A DNA stretch of 64,000 nucleotides from Akebia trifoliata (GCA_017979445.1 CM030711.1:1550001-1614000); one strand, 5' to 3'; positions 1 through 12,429 are shown, counted from the stretch's first letter. Notes: generated by a model from the sequence alone, not told the origin. Numbers and translations: made by a program.

Positions 1-139
1 CGCTACGTTTTGGTTTCAGTAATTTAAATTGATATTTGTTCTTTGCCCAATTAATTTGAAATGGGTATTAATTTGTTTGATTCTATCATGTAAGTATAGT
101 TAAATTAGTTTGATTTTCACACAATTCTTTTTTTAAAAG

Positions 140-3100
140 ATTTCAAGATGATCATGAAGAAGCAAAGTTCCGAAAAAGCAAAGGAGATAATGTGCTTAAG
201 TTCATGCACAAGGAGAAGATATTCGATCCTCGAGGGCCCGCCATACGTCGATGGAACAAAATTTTCTTATTTGCAAGTTTAATTTCTCTTTTCGTAGATC
301 CACTATTTTTTTACTTGCCCGAGGTTCGAAAGGAGATGTGCATTGCTATAGGGATACGCCTTGAAATAGTCCTCATGATTATACGATCTCTGGCCGATAT
401 CTTCTATATGATTCAGATTTACGTGCGCTTTCGAACAGCTTATATTGCACCATCTTCTCGTGTATTTGGAAGAGGAGAGCTTGTTGTGGATACTTCAAAG
501 ATCGCCTCAAGGTACCTACGCAAAGACTTTTGGATCGATCTCATAGCTGCAGTACCCATTCCACAGGTAAAGGACTAAATTTTCCCTTTTATTTCGGTAA
601 TTCTGTAAAAACTCGTAAAACTCAAAACTCTAGTTTGACCCGATGACCAAAAGTCCTTTATTAATTTTTTGAGTTTTCGTTCATCATCATCGACCGTTTG
701 GGTATTTTTCTTGCTCTTTCAGAGCCTTTGATTGTATATACCTTCTACCTAGGGCTATAATCGGTCATTGTCAGATCATCTTAATCGACTTTCTCTTAAT
801 TTATTGTCTGTTGGAGCAACTAACTCAGTCGAGTTTCGTTGGTCCCAATAACTTGAGTTCCCATCTGGACTTGTATAAAATTTTGCTTGAATAAAATAGA
901 TAGAGGATTAAAAGATTATTAGAGATGGTCATTTGGCTTCTCTTGGGATATGGTCTCATCCAATCTATGAAACTTGTTTACATGATAAAATGACCAAACT
1001 ACCCTTTCCTTCGAAAGGAAGGAAAGCCCATGAATGTTAAAGCAAGGCATAGGATAGAGTATTTCATTACTTTTGTTGATGATAGTCCTTGAAAAGTTCA
1101 AAGAATTCAAAGTAGAGTTTGAAAAGTTGAGATTGCCTTGTAATTGTTTGATTGTGTTTTTGTATCTAATTGCAAGAAAATCCTTCTACATATTACAGGT
1201 GCTAATTTGGGCTATAATTCCCAATCTAAGTGGTTCGACAATTGCGAATACCAAAAATGTCCTTCGCTTCAGCATTATTTTCCAATACTTCCCAAGGCTA
1301 TTTCTAATATTTCCACTCTCATCACAAATTGTGGAGGCTAATGGAGTTGTCACAGAAACTGCATGGGCCGGGGCTGCTTATAACCTGATGTTATACATGT
1401 TAGCAAGCCATGTAAGTATATCGACGGGAATTCAATATAATATACTAAGCTTATTTCGAGAGTTTGGTAGAGAATTAAAATCAAAATTCTATCGGCTTAG
1501 ATTAATCTATTCTAGATGGGTGTAACTTTGTGATCGGTTATCAGAATAGAAAGTTAACGACAAGTCCATTGTTTCAGAGACAAATCACAAAAAGAGGTCG
1601 TTTCAAGGATCAACTTTCATTTTGAATTCAAATTTTACGATTAGTAATTTTTATTTCTTGCTTTATAGTTTTTAATGATTTTTGGAGTTCAAATTACAAG
1701 TCTAATATTTTGGGATTAGATACATGCACAAACATGTTTTACATGGTAAAATGGCCCGTCGATGAATTTGCCTGAATAAACATTCTTTCTTCCAACATTT
1801 TGGATTAAACAAAAACTCTAAACTCATTCATTTTCCTTGCTCAATAAGGTACTTGGAGCTTGTTGGTACCTCTTATCGATTGAGCGACAAGAAGCATGTT
1901 GGAGAAAGCTCTGCGGTCTTCAGAGCTCATCTTGTCGGTTTGAATTCTTTGACTGCCATTATAACATGGGTAACTCTAGTAGGGTTGATTGGTACAAAGT
2001 GAGCAACATCGCAGACTTGTGCAGTCCGACGAGCAACTTCTTCGAGTTTGGTATATATAAGGATGCATTAACTTTCTATGTTACATCCTCGACGTTCTTG
2101 GACAAGTACTTCTACTGTCTTTGGTGGGGACTTAGGACTCTGAGGTAATAATTCTGTTTTAAGTCCTTGCTTACTTACCTCTGTAAATGGAGATTACGCA
2201 AGATATAAATGCATTTATTATGTAAAAAAATCAACATACCCTTGTTTTTCACTAAAAAACAAAATGAGTAGGTGTATTATTGAAAAGTGAATGTGGTAAA
2301 TAAATGTTAATGTCCCCGTGAGGTCTTGACGTTCCCAGTATATATATTTTTATTTTTATTTTAAAACTGAAAATAAGTTTCTATCCATCTGTGCAGCTCG
2401 TTAGGACAAAATCTCTCAACAAGTACTTACGTTGGTGAAATACTCTTCGCTATCATCATCGCGATTCTTGGGTTGGTGCTTTTTGCACAACTTATTGGAA
2501 AGATGCAAGTAAGTCTATCCATTCAAGAGAACTAAGTATCAATACTTGGTCTTTTGGTTCATCATCATTGCCGTTGTTGATTCATCGTAAATTTCATCGA
2601 CAGACATACCTTCAATCCACAACGATTCGTTTGGAAGAATGGAGGGTCAAGAGAACAGATACAGAGCAATGGATGCAGCATAGGCAGCTTCCTCAGTTAC
2701 TGAGACAATGTGTACAAAGGTATGATCAATACAAATGGGTGGCGACCCGAGGAGTGGACGAAGAAGCTCTTCTTAAAGACCTTCCCATGGATCTTCGCAG
2801 AGACATCAAACGCCACCTATGTCTTGATCTAGTTCGACGTGTAAGCCTACTCTTTCTTCGTTTCTTAATGTCATTCTAACATCGAATTAAGTTCCATTAA
2901 AACTAATGATGTTCATGCAACAACATTAAACGACACGAAATATAAATTACTATTGCTTAGAAGTATGAATTAGATTGAACTATACGAAAAAAAAAAAAAA
3001 ATCTATTAAGTAACATGAAGATTTATGTATTGTTTCTTTAGTGATATATGGTCACATTTATTTTTTAAAATTTGAAACCATAATATAAGGTCCATTTTAC

Positions 3101-4327
3101 TATTTATAAATCATTATTTTTAATATGATGGGTGTTATAACAGATTTTTTATCTTTATCTAATGGCCGTTAATTGCCAAACTAATTAGCTCGTTTAAATC
3201 TTGATTGGGCTCACTAAATGACTTGGCTACACCAAGTATTTCAGAAGAGAGCTGCTATTGCCACACCAAATTTTACTATCACCACACCAATTCCTATGTA
3301 TATCACCAAAGAATTGGTTGGTGTGGTGTTTGTAAAAGTTGATGTGGCAATAGTAACCCTCTTTTAGAAACCTAATTCCAGACTCGGGCCCAAGCCCAAG
3401 TACACAATTGTGATTCAGATACAGTCTGCAGCAAGTTACCAGCCCATGGACAAGCCTTGGTCTTAAGACCTTGCTTTAATAAATTCATGGTTATGTAGAA
3501 TTTTATTGGAACAATTATTTAATTCTAATCTGATTTCCCAGTACTGATGGATTGCCCATTTCTCTCAAATTTGAAAAAAAAAAAAAAAAAAGGTACCGCT
3601 CTTCGATCAGATGGATGAGCGGATGCTAGATGCCATATGTGAGAGGCTCAAGCCCGCCCTATGCACCCAAGGCACTTGCCTAGTCCGAGAGGGTGACCCC
3701 GTCAACGAGATGCTATTTATCATCCGAGGCCACCTTGATTCCCACACCACTAATGGTGGTCGAACTGGGTTCTTCAACTCATGCCGAATAGGTCCAGGTG
3801 ATTTTTGTGGTGAGGAACTATTGCCATGGGCCCTGGACCCACGCCCGAATGTCATTCTCCCATCATCAACACGTACCGTCAAGGCCATCTCTGAAGTAGA
3901 AGCGTTCAAGCTTATTGCAGAGGACTTGAAGTTCGTGGCGTCACAGTTCCGAAGACTACATAGCAAGCAACTTAGGAACAAGTTTCGTTTCTACTCACAC
4001 CAATGGCGCTCCTGGGCTGCATGCTTTATACAAGCAGCGTGGCGTAGATTTAAGAGAAGGAAAAATGCAGCCGAATTGAAGGCTAGGGAGAGCCCAGTGA
4101 CCATGTCACCCGAGCCCACATTGGGATCCATAGACACATCAGTGCCCCCACAAGGGTCAAGCTTAGTGGTTTATGCAGCCCGACTAACAGCTAACAATAG
4201 GATGATTGGAGGTAAGCCGTATCGGTCAGATTCCAACATGCTTAGCCCATTACGAAAGCCTGCCGAGCCAGATTTTTCGGAGAATGAAGAATGTAGACAT
4301 TGGGTTCAAGGAGGCCCACATGTTTGA
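140..4327 (+). CDS. Cyclic nucleotide-gated ion channel, CNGC15-like (group III); 5' exon outside window
   Basis: Plasma or nuclear membrane Ca2+-permeable cation channel gated by cyclic nucleotides and calmodulin. Exons: 140-566, 1199-1411, 1849-2144, 2397-2508, 2604-2840, 3593-4327; all junctions are GT-AG and keep frame, giving about 673 residues plus a missing N-terminus (family about 700-750). Seen: S1-S3 in the first exon here (DPLFFYLPEV, ending AAVPIPQ), S4-S5 in the next (LIWAIIPNL, VTETAWAGAAYNLMLYML), pore with selectivity filter GQN at the 2144/2397 junction (LSSLGQNL), S6 FAIIIAILGLVLF, C-linker RRDIKRHLCLDLVRR, cyclic-nucleotide-binding domain with phosphate-binding cassette (FFNSCRIGPGDFCGEELL) and an IQ calmodulin site (CFIQAAWRRFKRRK, about 4015-4063). 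The FQDD start of exon 2 and the loop sequences resemble CNGC15 more than CNGC14/17; that assignment is from memory of the family. The last exon's acceptor AG follows a run of A. Confidence 0.9.
3246..3366. mobile_element. MITE, family A (TTGCCACACCAA ends), in CNGC intron
   Basis: A 120-bp inverted repeat: left end CTATTGCCACACCAAATTTT, right end its complement (GATGTGGCAATAG). It sits in the 752-bp intron before the last CNGC exon. Copies of the same family occur at about 44028, 48405, 59232, 59673 and 60472. No coding capacity; a non-autonomous DNA transposon. Confidence 0.75.
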
Positions 4328-4460
4328 GCCCACACTTTCACTTGGTATGCCTTTACATATATAGGTATTATTTACAAGTGTTTTGTTGGTCTTTTTTTGG
4401 GTGAAAGGAGCCTCTAGTAGGTTATTTTATTGTTATATGTACAATTACAAATTACATTCT

Positions 4461-4466
4461 AATAAA
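4461..4466 (+). terminator. Putative poly(A) signal of the CNGC gene
   Basis: AATAAA lies 134 bp after the CNGC stop codon in AT-rich sequence. It is the first canonical hexamer downstream and a plausible 3' end signal. Confidence 0.45.
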
Positions 4467-4639
4467 AGATCATTATTTTCCTACTGAGACAAAAAAGTTT
4501 TTTTTCCCCTTTTTTTGTAAAATATTAAATTATTAATGGCATCTAATACAACGGAATTTTTTTTGTATTATCTTATTTGTAGGGGTATTTCAGGGAAAAT
4601 AATCAATTAAACTCGATTACAATCCGAAATAGAAGAATT

Positions 4640-4795
4640 ATTCAAAATGAATGTCTCAAAGGTACGAGAAAAAGACCAAATGAAAATATGAACTCACTTG
4701 TAATAACAGAAGACTTGGCTCTGAACAGAATGGAATGAGGAACATGATTCATTTAATTGACTCCAAATCCTTGGGATAAGGCACTGTTGTTGTAT
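4640..4795 (+). mobile_element. RTE-type LINE 3'-end fragment
   Basis: Contains GAACAGAATGGAATGAGGAA followed by GATTCAT, a GACTCCAAAT stretch and TTGGGATAAGGC. I recognise this as the decayed 3' end of the plant RTE-clade LINE ORF (the R-x-E-W-R-x-x-I / DP-LG-Q tail). Related pieces lie at 10240, 12430, 36268, 43095 and 59320. Confidence 0.5.
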
Positions 4796-5002
4796 TTTGA
4801 CAGACAAAAAATCGTTGAAGTTCGATATGTGAAAAAGGTTAGAGGTTCAAGGTGTTTGGGATGCCATCATGATATTGTTCGGATTAATGATAAGAGAGGT
4901 GACGGCGGCGTTGCAATAATGGCGCTTCGGATTTCGCTGGAGTTGAATAAAGAGGATTTAATTGTGCTAGGAAATGGTGAGTCCCACTATAATTTTTATT
5001 AA
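4757..5002 (+). other. Unassigned 81-codon open frame
   Basis: An open frame starting inside the LINE fragment and ending in AT-rich DNA. The stretch 4840-4975 is locally GC-richer (GACGGCGGCG) and looks as if it once coded on one strand, but I recognise no family and see no splice signals that extend it. It may be a gene relic or chance. Confidence 0.15.
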
Positions 5003-6238
5003 AATTTATGGAAAAATATATAGTACAAAATATTTAAAAATTAAGAATTAAAATTTTAATTTAAATAACAGAAATAACTGTAAGTAACTCCTACATGTTT
5101 CAGCCATCATCATGATCACCATCATCAAAGCCTTAACAAAACTCTAACATGAATCATTATCAAAGTTTTGCCCAAACCAAGTGGCCCAACTTTTGGTCTG
5201 GACCATATAAAGATGTTTGTGCTTTAGCACTTTTTTTTCTACCAAAAGAGCCCTGTAATTGTTAATGTACTTTTGAAAAATCTTCTTTTGACCAAAAGCC
5301 TGCTTCAAGCTTTTTATTAGTCCTCATAACTAGTTTTGTGAATTTTAATACAAGTTTCAAAGCCATTTAATATTTAAAAAATTAATATTTCTTAAAAAAA
5401 ATATTTAAATTTTTATTTCCCTCCATAGTTTTTTTTTTTTTTTTTTCGAAAAATGTAATTTGTAGGAAACCCATATTCTCGGGACCAATTTCTTGAAAAA
5501 TTGATTTTTGAAGAAAATATTTTCTTCACAACCATGGAGAATTGGAGATCTAAAATGTTCATTATGTTTTAATTTCTCCTTTAAACATGCTTGAGTTCAC
5601 CCACATGGATCATCTCCTTTTTGCTTATGTTGTGGCTTTGAACAAACTAACAAACACAAAGTATTGAGAAGGTACATATAGTTAGTTTACCTCAAAGTAA
5701 GTTTGGTTGAGGTGAAAGAGTGGTAGACATGGTGATGGCGTAGAGCAACATATAGCATCTCAAAGGGAGACATATCAATAAAGAGAGGCAACAAGAGTGG
5801 GGCCAATACAAGCTCAGGTATCTCCCATGTTCTTCTCTGTCATCAAACCATTTATATGGGGGGCAAGGTTTGGGCTCTTGTGCCTCTTATCACATTACAA
5901 CCCATTCCCTTTTGTGTGATTGGTCAGTAGATATGGACCCACTTTGACTATTGGCCTGGCTAGGGTTAATTAGCTTCAAGTTTCTATAGTAAGAAAAAAC
6001 TAAAAGACAAATCAAAATAATGACAAGGAGAGTAAAAAAAAAGAAAAGGTCAATTTTTTAATTTTTTTTTTTAATTTTTTTAATTTTAAATTATGGCTTA
6101 GAAATTAAGCAAAAAAATAGCCAAACTAAATATATGTCCAAATGTATAGAATGGGTCCACCAATATGATAATGCCACGTCTTTATTGTGATGGTTTTGAT
6201 TATTATCACATCAGCATTTTATAGAAGCTTTTGTTTAT
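5003..6238. other. Intergenic, no recognised feature
   Basis: AT-rich DNA with long A and T runs (T run near 5430, mixed A/T near 6040-6115). The stretch around 5680-5880 is more balanced in composition, but I see no reading frame, hairpin or known microRNA in it. Confidence 0.5.
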
Positions 6239-6452
6239 AAGTCGTGATAATCTGACTACCTCACGTGGTACAATCAATCAACTCTTTTGATTTGACAAGT
6301 TTGAGAGTTGTAGATCTATACACATCGGGATACACATTTTATGAGGAAGTGTAGTTGGGTATCCTGAAGCATAAAGATCTACACGCCACCCCCAAACTTG
6401 TTAGGTTAGGAGAGTCGATTGAGTGTGCCATGTGGGGGTAAGTAGATTATCA
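6239..6452. mobile_element. Hairpin MITE, family B copy 1
   Basis: Ends are inverted: left AAGTCGTGATAATCTGACTA, right GTAGATTATCAC. The centre has the group's GGGATACAC / GGGTATCC pair, though more diverged than in other copies. Confidence 0.6.
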
Positions 6453-6604
6453 CATTTATTTATTTATTGAGTTGTGCTGGAGTGACATTAACAATGACAT
6501 TGATTTATACATTGATGATGTGAAGGTGCACACAGAATCATAGATGACCTAAACATTATTAGATATTTCAAAACATTTTTAGGTAATTTGCAATATTTTC
6601 AAAG

Positions 6605-6785
6605 GAAAATGCTAGAATGACACAAACAGAAGCACAAGGATGACAAAAATGATGTGGTGGTGCATACATAATCGTAGATGCTTTTTACTCGTATCTTGCA
6701 AAAAAAAGCATATACGGTAATGTGCACGACACCACATCATTTTGTCACCTTTGTGTCTCTATTTGTGCCACCCCAGCACGACTCA
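6605..6785. mobile_element. Hairpin MITE, family B copy 2
   Basis: Inverted arms GATGACAAAAATGATGTGGT and ACACCACATCATTTTGTCAC flank a short loop with GATGCTTTTTACTCGTATCT. The closest relative is the copy at 59928. Confidence 0.7.
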
Positions 6786-7197
6786 TTTTCAAAACATTCA
6801 ATGTTTCACGGAACATAATTTGTTTCCATTTCGACCAAACATTTTAGGGAAAAAATGAAAATTTGAACCTAATTACAACATTTAAGTTCTAAATTAGGGT
6901 ACAATTAAGATAGAAAATCATGTTGTATGGAAGTTATGGAGACCATTTTATTTGAAAAATAAAGAATTATCAAACTACGCCATCATAGTAGACATGTTTG
7001 GAAATCGAGGAAGACCATGCTATCAAGGTAAATCATGTTTCTGTACAAAAACCGATGCAAAACCCAATCATATATAAATAGGCTCTTATACTATCTTGAA
7101 AACAATGAGAAATGATTAAGACAAGAAAAATCATACAATGTGGTCCAACATGTTTATTTTAATTGTGGGGTGTATCCCAAGGTAATCTCATCTGCCC

Positions 7198-7703
7198 AAA
7201 AAATAAGGCTATTAACCTAAAAATTAATCAAAATTAGTTACCTTGCCCTAGCATGGCCAAGGAATTCGACAAATTAAGTAGAAAATATTGTAGTCCTCTC
7301 TCTCTCTCAGTCGCACATATTTCGTAAATTTGATACATTCTCGTATTTGTTATTGGGGTATATCTATGGGTGTTCTTTGACGTTCCTAAAAAATACGCCA
7401 TTGACCTAAAAAATGAACCAAAATATATTGTCTTCTCTCTCTCTGTCCTTTTCATTTCGTAAGTCCGATACATGCTCATATTGATTATTGGGATGTATAT
7501 TATGACATTCTCTGACGTTCCTGAAAAATACATTGTTAACCTAAAAAATGAATCGGGAAATATTGTCTTCTCTCTCTTTCTCTCATATTATAAATTTGAT
7601 ACTCATATTGATTATTGGGGGGTATATCGTAGGGTGTTTTCTGGCGTTCCTACAAATATGTTGTCGACTTAAAAAATGAATCGGACTTAGTTACCTTGCC
7701 CTA
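7198..7703. repeat. Tandem array, about 130-bp unit, 3 full plus partial copies
   Basis: Three degenerate units share the landmarks TATTGT-CTTCTCTCTCTC, GATTATTGGG and GACGTTCCT-AAAAATA. The element CGTTCCT recurs at 7381, 7516 and 7645, giving periods of 135 and 129 bp. Both sides of the array carry the same 18-bp sequence TTAGTTACCTTGCCCTAG (about 7235 and 7686). Confidence 0.75.
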
Positions 7704-8584
7704 GATTGGTGCATTAATGCTTTCGACTCGACCCCATGATGTTAGGTAGGATGAGACTTGGATCAATAATGGACCATTTGCATTGTCACTATTTTTTTAT
7801 TAGAAATTAGGTAAGAAAAAACACTTGAGTTTCAAAGATTATCATGCAACGTAGTGATAAGTTGTGAGAGAACCGAAAAAAGATGATGATCACAAGTGGG
7901 GGGGGAGGGAGCATATGTGATGTGATGAGTAGACTCTGCATCAATAGACCAAGACACCCATCTTTGAAGAACCAAACAAAACTCTAAGCCCTAGAAAGCT
8001 CTTCACCCATTATAACCAAACCCCACACTTTGTTCATGCTTCCATGTGAGATAAAACAACAAAGGCCAACAACCCAAATCATAACACAAGCCACATTTTT
8101 TTTGGTAAGGGTGGTTGGTCGGTATTAATTTGTCACCTTTCCATATATATATTTTTTTAAATTTTGGTAATTTTGAAGTATCCCTTTGGATTTTGATGAA
8201 AATTTGATATACACACGCTTTTCAAATTGATGAAATACCCTTATACTTTTGTCTTCATTACATATATTAAATGACCAAAATACCCTCATCTTCAATCATC
8301 TGATAAAACCCCTAACTTCATCTTTTTTTTTTCCCCCCCTTTGAAACCCATAATTTTTTGTTCTTTTAATTTCTTCAATCTCTTGCTAAAAAAAATCCAT
8401 TATTTTTAGGTTTTGAAGGTTGAAGGTCAATTGTACAACTTTTATGCTAGAGATTAAAGAGAATGATTTTTTTTTTTTTTTTTATTTATGAAAGATTATA
8501 GAAAAGGGTATTTTGATAATTTTATATTAATCTCTTATAGAATATGGATGTCAAGGAGGGTATACTAGTTTGAAAGAGGTAGGA
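7704..8584. other. Intergenic, no recognised feature
   Basis: About 880 bp without a gene. There is a G run at 7898-7910, T runs near 8320 and 8470, and no repeat family that I could match elsewhere in the window. Confidence 0.45.
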
Positions 8585-9075
8585 GTACCTCTAATACTCA
8601 CCAGCGTCCGTGGAGCCAGCTCAAAATTACTCTCTTTGGCTCCATTATGGGGGGAGCCCCTTACAACTTTGGAGCGGACATCGGCTTCAAAATTTCGAAG
8701 GAACCCTCTCCTTTGATTTACACGTGGCATTTTTAAAGAGGTATTCTAAATGAGTTGTGATCCAAGATAGTGTCCCGTTCCTAAAAAAAATTAGGTGTTT
8801 ATGTGAAAATTTTTTATTGGAGTTCAAACACATCGGGCTGCATGCGCAATTTGGTTAAGAGCAATAGGTATTTTAAACACCAATAAAAACATGTTTTGTT
8901 GACACCTTAACTTTATTATAAGAATGGGACATTATTATGGATCCTAACTTATTATAAATATTGACAAAAATGTGGGGGTATAACTGCCACATGTCTTGTA
9001 ATGAGGAGGGTTCCTTCAAAATTTGAAGCAGATGGCTGCTTCAAAGTCAGGCTCCGGGCTGAGCAGACTGTTATG
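8585..9075. mobile_element. MITE, family D, interrupted by a family E MITE
   Basis: Outer ends read CCAGCTCAAAATT..TTCGAAGGAACCCTCTCC and, inverted, GGAGGGTTCCTTCAAA..GGCTCCGGGCTGAGC. Between them an independent element (8757-8945) splits it. Related family D copies lie at 26755 and 62960. Confidence 0.6.
8757..8945. mobile_element. MITE, family E, nested
   Basis: Inverted ends GATCCAAGATAGTGTCCCGT and ATGGGACATTATTATGGATC. Relatives are at 40598 (inside the NPH3-family gene) and 55668. Confidence 0.6.
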
Positions 9076-9417
9076 ATCATTATAGAGATGAATTTATTAA
9101 AGTTAAAAAAAAAATTGCTGAAAAAAATTGAAGTTTGAAAGATGAAATTTAAATTTAAAACCTTTATGACGTCATTATAATTTCCTTGGAAGTTGGAAGG
9201 TCTGTATTTATAGTTAATAATAGCATTGAAAAATGAATCCATAGGAATCATTTCGAGATACCTATGAAATTTGTATTGTTCCTTCCATCAAGAGGTAATA
9301 TATTTGAGATCCCTCTGAGATTTCAAATTGATTGTATACCCCTTGATTGTGGTCTTCTAGATGACACATAAAATAATCAAATTACCCTAAATTTGACCTC
9401 AAAGATAAATTTTTTAT

Positions 9418-9592
9418 GAATAATGATAAATTGACGCTCTTTATACGTTCTCTGACGTGGTAGTGCATAAAATTATAGATCTTTTTTTTTTTTGGGATAC
9501 ACAAGGAAAAAGATATGTGGTTTTGTTCATTTTTCACGTCAGAGAACGTACCAACAACGTCAGTTTTCACTATCCAATTTTTATCATTGCCT
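9418..9592. mobile_element. Hairpin MITE, family B copy 3
   Basis: Arms TACGTTCTCTGACGTG and CACGTCAGAGAACGTA are perfect inverses. The central hairpin contains GGGATACACAAGGAAAAAGA. Confidence 0.75.
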
Positions 9593-9714
9593 TCAACCAT
9601 AATAGTATATCCTTCATCCTCAAAAATTCAAGAAAGCAATATAATTTTTTTATATATTTTTGCATAAGTAAAAAAAAAAATTAAGGATCTTAATAAGTAG
9701 ATGAAATTTTATAG

Positions 9715-9912
9715 AATAATGATTTTTTGATGCCCCCTCTGACATACATACCCTTGTACGTCCCATGACATGGCATTGTGCTATAACCATAGATTCTTTT
9801 CCTCCGAATACACAACTGCATATATTTATAAGAATCTACATTTGTGTATCCCGAGGAAATCTAATGCTTTTAGCCCATGCCACATCAAGGGACGTTAGAA
9901 AATCATGATTCA
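9715..9912. mobile_element. Hairpin MITE, family B copy 4
   Basis: Left AATGATTTTTTGATGCCCCC, right AAATCATGATT. The core reads ACCATAGATTCTTTTCCTCC, with the partner GTGTATCCCGAGGAAATCTA. Confidence 0.7.
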
Positions 9913-10239
9913 ATTTTATAGGATGGTGATAAGATCAACTATGCTTTTATAGAACTGAATGTTTTATTATATAGAAGAATCATGTTAATAAATTAAATTT
10001 AACATATATGATGATAATGAGAAAGATTAGTGAAATAGTTTAGAAAGATAAAATTAAAAACAAACTCATTCGAAAAGAAAAACAAAAAAAAAATGTAACA
10101 ATAACTCTAATAAGTGATAAACTAAGAGAATGCCGACTGAGATTGTTTAGTCAGATTTAATGAAAATTAATTATAATCTTAACTAAAAGAAATATTCAAG
10201 TTGGTCGTCTTAGAAGATTAAAATGAAAACTTTAAATAA

Positions 10240-10362
10240 AAAAAATGTGAATAAAAACAAACATGAACTAACTTTCAATAATAATCGGAGACTTGACTCT
10301 AGAATGTAATAGACGAACAAGATTTGATTGACTAATGGCAGATAATACAGAGAGACAAGACT
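10240..10362 (+). mobile_element. RTE-type LINE 3'-end fragment, weak
   Basis: GACTTGACTCTAGAATGTAATAG followed by ACGAACAAGATTTGATTGAC resembles the better-preserved fragments at 4640 and 43095, with many changes. Confidence 0.3.
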
Positions 10363-10715
10363 TTGTTGTGATTACAAGAGGTTAAAAAACTTTAGTTTTT
10401 TTAATATATTTTTTCATGGGTGGGTGGGGTGGTGGGGGTATCTCAAATAAAGTCAAAACCTGCAGGGCTATATAAAAATATGCCCTAGAATTAGCATCAA
10501 TTCATTCAATTGGTGTGATGGTTAGTTGTGATTGCATCTTGGAGATGGTCCATTGATTTAACTCTCAAGATTTCGTGTCGGATATAATTTAAATTCTACC
10601 AATAAAATAACTTTTTGCTACAAACAAAACCAGCACTATTTTGCAGTCACGCATGGGACAAAGGTATCTGCTCTCCAAATAAGAAAGATTTTGTTTCGGT
10701 TAGGGTTGCTTCCAG

Positions 10716-10783
10716 TCAAAGCACTTTTATAAATCACTTCTACAAGAATCAAAGCACTTTTATAAATCACTTCTACAAGAATC
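10716..10783. repeat. 33-bp tandem duplication
   Basis: Two exact adjacent copies of a unit beginning CAAAGCACTTTTATAAATCA and ending CTACAAGAAT. A recent duplication in non-coding DNA. Confidence 0.85.
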
Positions 10784-10927
10784 TTAATTGCAAAATTTCT
10801 CAATTGATTTCACTTCTTAGGAAGTAGTTTTGAAGATCTAGAGAAGTCGAATGGTGTTTAACAAACAAATAGCTTCTTCGGACTCGTAACTCAATTGATT
10901 GGCATCCTGCAATGCAATTTTGAAAGT

Positions 10928-11097
10928 GTAATGATTTTCTGACGCTTCCCTATGTTCTCATCACATAATTGTATATCATTTGTCTCGGGATACATATAAT
11001 CATAAATTAAAAAAATGTGTATCCCGAGATAAATGATTTTTGATTCTGTGATGGGGACGTCATGTGTCAGACGGGGTGTCGTATTATCATGACTCAT
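10928..11097. mobile_element. Hairpin MITE, family B copy 5
   Basis: Core arms ATCATTTGTCTCGGGATACA and TGTATCCCGAGATAAATGAT are almost perfect inverses. The right end is TTATCATGACTC and the left end is AATGATTTTCTGACGC. Confidence 0.8.
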
Positions 11098-11099
11098 TT

Positions 11100-11924
11100 T
11101 GAAATCATGGTAGGTTCAAGTCAAATTACTCATCCAATAAAAAAAATTTATATAAAAAAAATCTAGAAAACATCTTCATTCAAAAATAGTTGAACATAAG
11201 TGTGGATCGAATTCTTATAAAAGTTGGTTTAGGCAACTTCGACTTTTATTCATTCTTAACTTTTATAGCTTCTGCAAAGTCGAAAACTTAGGAAAGGTCA
11301 AAAAAATGAGTCGTTATCAAAAGTCGATTTCATAGCCTAAAGCATTTTTAAGGGTCCAAAAAGTGATAATCTAACACCAAAACGCGTTTCTAAAAGCAGC
11401 CTAGACCTACTTATAATGTTTAACCTGACACGAAAAGCTACCAATACCAATAAGATTGTGCCATGGAGATGGGAAACCAAGAGGGTGTCCGTTGATTAAT
11501 GGGTAGATTATGACTTTGGTGGTTGATTGGATGGAAGTGTGTCAAACATGACAAGCACAAGATATCTTATCCTTGTCCCCCTAAACAATACAAATATCGG
11601 CATGCCCTAACTTAACATTCTTCCTCCCCTCCTTTCCCATTTAAAGATTATAAACATGACGTTTGTCTACTCCCACCCATGGGTCACATGACCCCCACAA
11701 TCTAAGTTATGGTTAATTGACAGATGGCATAATTTTAATGGGTGATCTTTGATCACATAATACGGCCAATCTCAAAATTAGGTTAAGATGTCCAGAAGGG
11801 GGATCCTAGATGCTTGTGTTTGATAAAATCCCAAAAGAGATTGGTAGAATCTACGATACGTCATGCTACAAAAACAAATTTTAATTTTGTTTTATTTGAA
11901 TATCACATCTCGAAAGTTCAAATT
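11100..11924. other. Intergenic, no recognised feature
   Basis: No gene or matched repeat. A short near-palindrome GGGTCACATGACCC lies at about 11684-11697. Confidence 0.45.
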
Positions 11925-12300
11925 ACAAATAAGAATTTACGCCGTGCTCATATGCTTTTTTTAAAAAAAAGTAAGTTGGGGGTTAGGCAAACCCCCGATC
12001 AACTATATTAAATTAACAAAAAGAACATTACATTCTCAAGAAAATTTTCCCATAGGCATCTCTCTCGATAATTTTATTAAAATCCCTAGACAGAAGGGGA
12101 CACCATTGAATTAGATCAGAAGACGACATAAATGAAGCTAGGTGATCAATGGTTCAGTTGGCCTCTCTGTAGGTGTGCTCGTAATTATGCCATTGGAATT
12201 TGTTCGCTATAATTTTGATAGTGTGCACTATGTCTTTGATCCTCCAAGGGACCTCCCATTTGCCTAATAAGCAGTTTATAGCAATGAGAGAGTTGACAGC
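11925..12300 (-). pseudogene. LINE (L1-type) RNase H domain relic and 3' end
   Basis: Read on the minus strand from 12300, one frame gives AVNSLIAINCLLGKWEVPWR, then RIKDIVHTIKIIANKFQWHN and YEHTYREAN. This is the tail of the RNase H-like domain found at the C-terminus of plant L1-type retrotransposon polyproteins (motifs AIN.L, W.I..I, F.H..REAN). An in-frame stop follows YREAN, after which the frame continues in recognisable form (TIDHLASF, IIERDAYG). The downstream minus-strand sequence TTCTTTTTGTTAATTTAAT resembles a LINE 3' end. Dead fragment. Confidence 0.65.
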
Positions 12301-12429
12301 TCATAATAGAGATTGTTTGAATAATAAGATGTCTTTAGGATTTATCTAAAGAATATGTGATGAATTCTTGGGATATATGTACTATCTCAATAGTTAGATT
12401 TCATGTTTAGGCAATCTTGCTCCCAATTA

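Noticed and set aside
3607..3981. Minus-strand open frame opposite the last CNGC exon
   Set aside because: Shadow of the cyclic-nucleotide-binding domain exon.
7234..7672. Repetitive open frames on both strands
   Set aside because: They follow the 130-bp tandem array and exist only because the unit happens to lack stops.
7198..7703. CRISPR-like array
   Set aside because: Repeat units are long and diverged with no spacer pattern, and the genome is plant nuclear.
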